Shown here piece by piece: positions 59,654 to 64,000 of a stretch of 64,000 nucleotides of DNA. This DNA is from Flavihumibacter solisilvae (GTDB lineage: Bacteria > Bacteroidota > Bacteroidia > Chitinophagales > Chitinophagaceae): positions 177,530-241,529 of the forward strand of contig NZ_JSVC01000021.1 of assembly GCF_000814475.1 (NCBI RefSeq). Direction: 5' to 3'. The number at the start of each line of letters is the position of its first letter. Positions within the stretch are counted from its first letter, which is position 1. Below the pieces are notes generated by a model. The model did no database searches, was not told where the DNA came from, and worked only from the letters and a program-made list of their open reading frames with translations. The position numbers and the translations under genes are program-made.

Positions 59654-61138
59654 ATGAAATTGCGACAAATTGTACCCGTAATACTCGTCAGCGCAGTTAC
59701 ATCATTCGGAAGCATCTGGGCCTATAATAAATTCGTGGGAAAAGAAGTTTATTCTCTCAAGAGTGACGACAACAACCACATTCCCTCCAATTATGCCGGT
59801 TTCTTCGATGGTGTCAACGGAGCTCCCACTGATTTTACGGAAGCCGCCAATTCTGCCATCCCGGCAACTGTGCACATTAAAACAAAGGCTACCCGCACAG
59901 CAAGTAATAACCTTCCCAAACGAAGCCCCCTGTTCGATCTTTTCGGATTTGACTGGGACGAAGGCATGGCACCTCGCAGCCTTCCCCAAATGGCATCCGG
60001 TTCGGGAGCGATTATAAGTCATGATGGATACATTGTGACAAACAACCACGTTGTCGACGGAGCGGATGAGATAACGGTAAACCTGAGTGATAAAAAGTCA
60101 TACAAGGCAAAACTCGTAGCCTCAGACCCAAGTAGTGACCTGGCTGTGATTAAAATTGAGGCGAAAGGGCTGCCATTCCTTCTTTATGGTAATTCGGACG
60201 ATGTCAAAGTGGGCCAGTGGGTGCTGGCTGTAGGCTACCCGCTTAACCTTGAGGCTACTGTAACGGCAGGCATTGTAAGCGCTAAAAGCCGGACCCTTGA
60301 CATCAACAGGAGGCAAAGCCGCACTCCAATTGAGTCATTCATCCAGACTGACGCAGCTGTAAACCCTGGTAACAGTGGAGGTCCGCTCATAAATACAGCC
60401 GGACAGCTAATTGGCATCAACTCGGCCATCGCCTCACCAACCGGGTCATATGCCGGCTATTCTTTCACGATTCCGGTGAACGTAGTAAAGAAAATTGTGG
60501 CCGACCTGATGAAATTTGGTACAGTTCAGCGGGCTTACCTGGGAATTAACTATGCCCCGGACAACCTTAGCGAAGAGGTAAAAAAGCAGGAGGGTATCAA
60601 GGACGGGGAAGGAGTATACGTGCTTGACGTGACAAAAGATGGTGCGGCATCAGCTTCAGGTATCAGGAAAGGTGACTTTATTACCCAGATCAATAGTGTA
60701 CCGGTAAAATCCGGCGCTGACATGGTTGGCCAGATTGCAACATATCGCCCCGGTGATAAAGTAAAAATCGGATACCGCAGGGATGGCAGGGATTATACCA
60801 GTGAGGTAGTCCTTAGAAACAGCAGCGGAACTACTGATGTTGTCAAGACCAGCGTGCTGGATAAACTGGGCGCTGACCTGGCAAACGTAGATGCCAAACT
60901 GGCAAAAGAAATGGGCATCAAAGGTGGAGTTATTGTCAAGTCGATTGACAATAACGGCGCGTTCAGTAAGACCAGGATGGAAGAAGGATTCGTGATCCTG
61001 AAAGTAAACGGTCGCGAAATAGCTTCGGTAGACCAGTTCCGTACGGAAATGGATAAGGCGGGAAACTCCGTAACACTTGACGGGATGTACCCTGGATATG
61101 AAGGAGTATTCAGGTACCCGATGAAAATTGGTGAGTAA
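59654..61138 (+). CDS. degP: DegP/HtrA family (S1C) serine protease
   Basis: 494 residues with an N-terminal membrane or signal segment ('VPVILVSAVTSFGSIWAY'). The trypsin-like triad is His132 ('TNNHVVDGAD'), Asp162 ('PSSDLAVIKI') and Ser241 ('NPGNSGGPLIN'). Two PDZ domains follow ('YLGINYAPDNLSEEVKKQEG', 'GVIVKSIDNNGAFSKTRMEE'). Periplasmic chaperone-protease for misfolded envelope proteins. A purine-rich AAAGGA lies close to the ATG, one of the few SD-like sequences in this window. Confidence 0.95.
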   Translation: MKLRQIVPVILVSAVTSFGSIWAYNKFVGKEVYSLKSDDNNHIPSNYAGFFDGVNGAPTDFTEAANSAIPATVHIKTKATRTASNNLPKRSPLFDLFGFDWDEGMAPRSLPQMASGSGAIISHDGYIVTNNHVVDGADEITVNLSDKKSYKAKLVASDPSSDLAVIKIEAKGLPFLLYGNSDDVKVGQWVLAVGYPLNLEATVTAGIVSAKSRTLDINRRQSRTPIESFIQTDAAVNPGNSGGPLINTAGQLIGINSAIASPTGSYAGYSFTIPVNVVKKIVADLMKFGTVQRAYLGINYAPDNLSEEVKKQEGIKDGEGVYVLDVTKDGAASASGIRKGDFITQINSVPVKSGADMVGQIATYRPGDKVKIGYRRDGRDYTSEVVLRNSSGTTDVVKTSVLDKLGADLANVDAKLAKEMGIKGGVIVKSIDNNGAFSKTRMEEGFVILKVNGREIASVDQFRTEMDKAGNSVTLDGMYPGYEGVFRYPMKIGE

Positions 61139-61159
61139 GGTTTCAATAATATAAAAAGG

Positions 61160-61187
61160 AAGCTACCGGTTGACCGGTAGCTTTTTT
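61160..61187. terminator. Bidirectional terminator between degP and the amylase gene
   Basis: AAGCTACCGGT (61160-61170), TG, ACCGGTAGCTT (61173-61183), then TTTT. It closes degP; the A-tract on the other side (AAAAAG, minus strand TTCCTTTTT) could serve the converging amylase gene, whose stop codon sits at its edge. Confidence 0.8.
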
Positions 61188-62466
61188 ATTTTATAAACAC
61201 CTTGTAATCCCATGACCGGAGTTTATAGTTCCGGTCTGCAGTAAAGTCATGTTTGTTTTCTGAAAACGCGTCTTTGAACTCACCGCAGACGATTTCATCC
61301 TGGATAATGAACCCGACGTTATTTTCGGGCGACAGGTTGAGCAGCACCACCACTTCAGCATTGCCATTCCTCCGAAGGAAAGCAAAGATCTTGTCATCTT
61401 GGTTGGTCTTTAACCGGTATGTTGCCACCGAAGTGTCGCCTGCACGAAGCGCTGGATGCTGTTTGTGAAGTGTAAGCAATGTTTTATAGAAATCATGCAT
61501 TTCATTGTTTCCAATCCATTCAATTGGATCCTTGTCGAAAAATTTAAGTCTTTTTCGGTTAGGCAATTCCTGCCCGCTATATAACATAGGAATGCCGTTC
61601 CAGGTGGCACTAAAAACAGCCAGTGGCATGAACGCATCACCATACTTTTCAAACTCCGTCCCATTCCAGCTGTTCTCGTCATGGTTACTGGTAAAATACA
61701 CCCGGAAGGCTTCCTGCCTGAATTGGTCGTTGTATTTTCTTAGAAGGCTGTCGAGTCCGCCAATGTCAGTCCTCTGCCTGGCAAAATCTTCGGTTTTATG
61801 CATCCACTCCCAGGTATAAGTAGCGTCGAAGGCATCGTGATAATGTGGCTCTTCGCATTCAGCCAGCCAGAACAATTTCTTTTCCTTGTCAAGCTCTGTG
61901 CGGGCCTCAACCCAGAAATCGAGAGGAACCAGCATGGCCATGTCACACCTGAACCCATCAATATTACATTCACGGATCCAAAACCGCATGGCTTCGATCA
62001 TCTCGTTCCTCATTTGCTGGTTGGTGAAGTCCAGGTCAATAACGTCGTCCCAGCCATTTGCATCAAAAAACTCACCCTTGTCGTTCTTCCTGAAATACTC
62101 AGGATGGGTTTCAGTCCATTTGTGCCCCCAGCCCGTGTGATTGGCAACCCAGTCGATGATCACTTTAAATCCCAGGCTATGGGCTTTATCAACAAGATTC
62201 CGGAAGTCTGCAATAGTACCATATTCCGGGTTTGTGGAGGTAAAGTCGGAACAGGCGTAATAACTACCTAGCGTTCCTTTTCGGTTTTGAGTCGCAATTG
62301 GAGTAATGGGCATGAACCATAACACTTCTACTCCCATTTCTTTCAGCCGTTGTAATTCCCCGGCAAATGCTTCAAACGTGCCCTCCCGGGTATATTGTCT
62401 GAGATTAACTTCGTAAATATTTGTGGAATGGCTCCAGTCCAACGGCTGAAACATGTTTTGGCTCAT
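61186..62466 (-). CDS. GH13 alpha-amylase family protein, cytoplasmic
   Basis: 426 residues from ATG 62466 ('MSQNMFQPLDWSHSTNIYEV'); a start at 62619 would run into ispH. GH13 regions: 'VIIDWVANHTGWGHKW' (I), 'IDGFRCDMAMLVP' (II, nucleophile Asp), 'LFWLAECEEPHYHDA' (III, acid/base Glu) and 'FTSNHDENSWNG' (IV, Asp). No signal peptide, so it would act on imported maltodextrin or on glycogen inside the cell. It converges on degP. Confidence 0.93.
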   Translation of the reverse strand: MSQNMFQPLDWSHSTNIYEVNLRQYTREGTFEAFAGELQRLKEMGVEVLWFMPITPIATQNRKGTLGSYYACSDFTSTNPEYGTIADFRNLVDKAHSLGFKVIIDWVANHTGWGHKWTETHPEYFRKNDKGEFFDANGWDDVIDLDFTNQQMRNEMIEAMRFWIRECNIDGFRCDMAMLVPLDFWVEARTELDKEKKLFWLAECEEPHYHDAFDATYTWEWMHKTEDFARQRTDIGGLDSLLRKYNDQFRQEAFRVYFTSNHDENSWNGTEFEKYGDAFMPLAVFSATWNGIPMLYSGQELPNRKRLKFFDKDPIEWIGNNEMHDFYKTLLTLHKQHPALRAGDTSVATYRLKTNQDDKIFAFLRRNGNAEVVVLLNLSPENNVGFIIQDEIVCGEFKDAFSENKHDFTADRNYKLRSWDYKVFIK

Positions 62467-62610
62467 AGTATCTTTTTTTATATTATCAGCTGCATGGCCG
62501 GGGGCCCGGAGGATTGCAGGAATAAATTCCTGAAATAACTTCAGCAAGCAGCGGTAACCTGGACATAGCTTATCGTTGGGGTGAAAATAAGATAAAAGTA
62601 CATTTGCATT

Positions 62611-63810
62611 ATGAAGCAATTCGAAGTGCCGGTAAAATACCGTAGCCCGTTGATATCGGCCATAAAGCAGAAAAGGAAACAGGAAGACAGACTGAAAAAG
62701 GACTATTCTCCCACATTACTTGACCTTGGAAAGGTGCAATTCTACCTTGCACGCCATTTTGGTTTTTGTTACGGAGTGGAGAATGCAATCGAGATTGCAT
62801 TCAGGACTGTCGCAGAAAATCCTGGGAAACGGATTTTTCTCCTCAGTGAAATGATACATAATCCACAGGTCAATGCAGACCTTGAATCCTATGGCGTAAA
62901 GTTTCTCCAGGATACATACGGTAAGCAATTGATTCCTTTTGATGCTATTAAGGAAGGAGATATTGTTTTGATTCCTGCATTTGGCACCACTTTACATATT
63001 GAAGCCTTGCTGAAAGAAAAAGGAATTCAAACTGAAAAATACAACACCACCTGCCCCTTTGTAGAAAAGGTCTGGAATCGCAGTGAACAGATTGCGGCCA
63101 AGGGTTACAGTATAGTGATTCATGGCAAGCCGTTACACGAAGAAACGCGTGCAACCTTCTCTCACGCTTCTTCCGGGGCACCTGCTGTGATCGTAAATGA
63201 TATGAAAGAAGCTAAGGTGCTCGGCGAATATATCATGGGCACATTACCACCGGAAAGTTTTTATGAAACATTCAAAGGACGGTATTCTTCCGGCTTTGAT
63301 GTCACCCGTGACCTGCAGCGATTTGGCGTGGTCAACCAGACAACGCAACTTGCTACTGATACCCAGGCAATCGCCGAGTATCTTAAAGGCGTTATGTCCG
63401 AGTATTATGGTTTGGATTCGATTACTATCACCGAGAGATTTGCCGATACACGGGATACTTTATGCTATGCCACAAATGACAATCAGACTGCGGTTACCGG
63501 TATGTTGGACACTCCTGCCGACCTTGCGATCGTTGTGGGAGGCTACAATTCGTCCAATACCACCCACCTGGTTGAGTTGTGTGAGCAAAGGCTCCCCACG
63601 TACTTTATAAGCGATGCCGGCAAAATTTTGTCCGGTACCGAGATCCTGCATTATGATTTTCATAGCCGCCAGGAACAGGTCTCAACAGACTATCTCCCTT
63701 CCAAATCTCCACTTAAAATATTGATTACCAGTGGTGCATCGTGCCCTGATGCCGTGGTAGAAGAGGTTATTGGTAAACTTGCACGCCTTCTGGGTACTGA
63801 GGTCGGGTAG
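62611..63810 (+). CDS. ispH: 4-hydroxy-3-methylbut-2-enyl diphosphate reductase IspH
   Basis: 399 residues, the long form seen in Bacteroidota, with an about 40-residue basic N-terminal extension. The three 4Fe-4S ligands are Cys53 ('GFCYGVENAIE'), Cys148 ('TTCPFVEKVWNRSEQI') and Cys378 ('SGASCPDAVVEEV'), and 'SQRTQL'-like segment reads 'VNQTTQLATDTQAIAE'. It makes IPP and DMAPP in the last step of the MEP pathway. Ends at a terminator at 63838. Confidence 0.95.
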   Translation: MKQFEVPVKYRSPLISAIKQKRKQEDRLKKDYSPTLLDLGKVQFYLARHFGFCYGVENAIEIAFRTVAENPGKRIFLLSEMIHNPQVNADLESYGVKFLQDTYGKQLIPFDAIKEGDIVLIPAFGTTLHIEALLKEKGIQTEKYNTTCPFVEKVWNRSEQIAAKGYSIVIHGKPLHEETRATFSHASSGAPAVIVNDMKEAKVLGEYIMGTLPPESFYETFKGRYSSGFDVTRDLQRFGVVNQTTQLATDTQAIAEYLKGVMSEYYGLDSITITERFADTRDTLCYATNDNQTAVTGMLDTPADLAIVVGGYNSSNTTHLVELCEQRLPTYFISDAGKILSGTEILHYDFHSRQEQVSTDYLPSKSPLKILITSGASCPDAVVEEVIGKLARLLGTEVG

Positions 63811-63837
63811 CCGAAAGTATAAAAACGGGATGCAGTT

Positions 63838-63863
63838 ATAAAAGGGTGTTTTCACCCTTTTAT
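63838..63863 (+). terminator. Rho-independent terminator of ispH
   Basis: ATAAAAGGGTG (63838-63848), TTTT loop, CACCCTTTTAT (63853-63863): 11 perfect pairs, 28 bases after the stop. Confidence 0.8.
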
Positions 63864-63894
63864 ATTCAAGTGGTGTTATATATAATTGTGAAAA

Positions 63895-64000
63895 ATGTAT
63901 AATGTTCAACCATCAAGCATTGCATACTTTACAGATTGCAGTCACATTTATCACATGCCTAGTGGGGCTAAAAATGCAGTTTCGGTTGAACATTATACAT
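63895..64000. repeat. 17-bp perfect inverted repeat bounding a 106-bp unit at the window edge
   Basis: ATGTATAATGTTCAACC (63895-63911) has its exact reverse complement at 63984-64000. The 72 bases between them show no open frame of note and no further pairing of the arms. The outer arm ends at the last base of the window, so the repeat may extend further. It could be a MITE-like element, one end of an insertion sequence, or a long hairpin. No target-site duplication can be checked. Confidence 0.6.

Noticed and set aside
61798..62271. 157-residue plus-strand frame within the GH13 gene
   Set aside because: Antisense to the catalytic regions of a clearly conserved amylase.

Overview
This 64 kb window is a chromosomal segment from a member of the Bacteroidota, most likely Chitinophagaceae or a close relative. 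The evidence is: -7 promoter elements of the form TAnnTTTG upstream of many genes with almost no Shine-Dalgarno sequences; two TonB-dependent receptors with N-terminal carboxypeptidase-regulatory-like domains; a propeller-type histidine kinase paired with a LytTR regulator; a probable type IX secretion cargo; and families common in this phylum (tandem DUF2807, DUF4403, DUF4954, a CXXC-less Mrp). I assign no species. Genes are dense on both strands, with no prophage, rRNA, CRISPR array or transposase.

Layout. 0-9 kb: a truncated amidohydrolase, Mrp, a 3-hydroxyacyl-CoA dehydrogenase, a globin-fold protein without the haem-ligating histidine, and a sensor kinase/response regulator pair. 9-16 kb: a lipoprotein / ECF sigma / putative anti-sigma operon, another lipoprotein, an ElyC-like envelope protein overlapping antisense with a second, histidine-free globin-fold protein, then ecsC-ribD-yigZ. 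16-24 kb: a double-thioredoxin protein, a radical SAM protein with an unusual CX4CX2C cluster, a PagL-type lipid A deacylase, and a siderophore receptor with a PepSY membrane protein. 24-32 kb: RMD1/DUF155, Bax-inhibitor-1, a beta/gamma-crystallin-like protein, PrmC, ExbB/ExbD, an SPFH protein, PepT and a CPBP protease. 32-45.6 kb: an FKBP isomerase, the run namZ-fmt-bestrophin-DUF4403, a SET protein, MgtE, an S9 peptidase, GlmS and a DUF4954 beta-helix protein. 45.6-52.8 kb: a T9SS-like secreted protein, a small lipoprotein with its own promoter and terminator, Era and Der, a cupin, initiator tRNA and paired DUF2807 proteins. 52.8-64 kb: a TPP riboswitch controlling a TonB receptor, a candidate 25-residue membrane peptide, ddl-PASTA-rhodanese, a ferredoxin divergent from a LuxC-like reductase, a DegP protease, a GH13 enzyme, IspH, and a 17-bp inverted repeat at the right edge.

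Most genes are housekeeping or envelope functions: cell-wall synthesis and recycling (ddl, PASTA, namZ, glmS, elyC-like), outer-membrane uptake (two TonB receptors, ExbB/D), envelope modification and quality control (PagL, DegP, FKBP, SPFH) and translation (fmt, prmC, era, der, initiator tRNA). No single defence or mobile system stands out. The points most worth a second look are the two globin-fold proteins without a proximal histidine, the redoxin / radical SAM / lipid A deacylase run, DUF4954 downstream of glmS, the micropeptide behind the riboswitch-controlled receptor, and the -7 elements only 4-5 bases from start codons, which suggest leaderless mRNAs.
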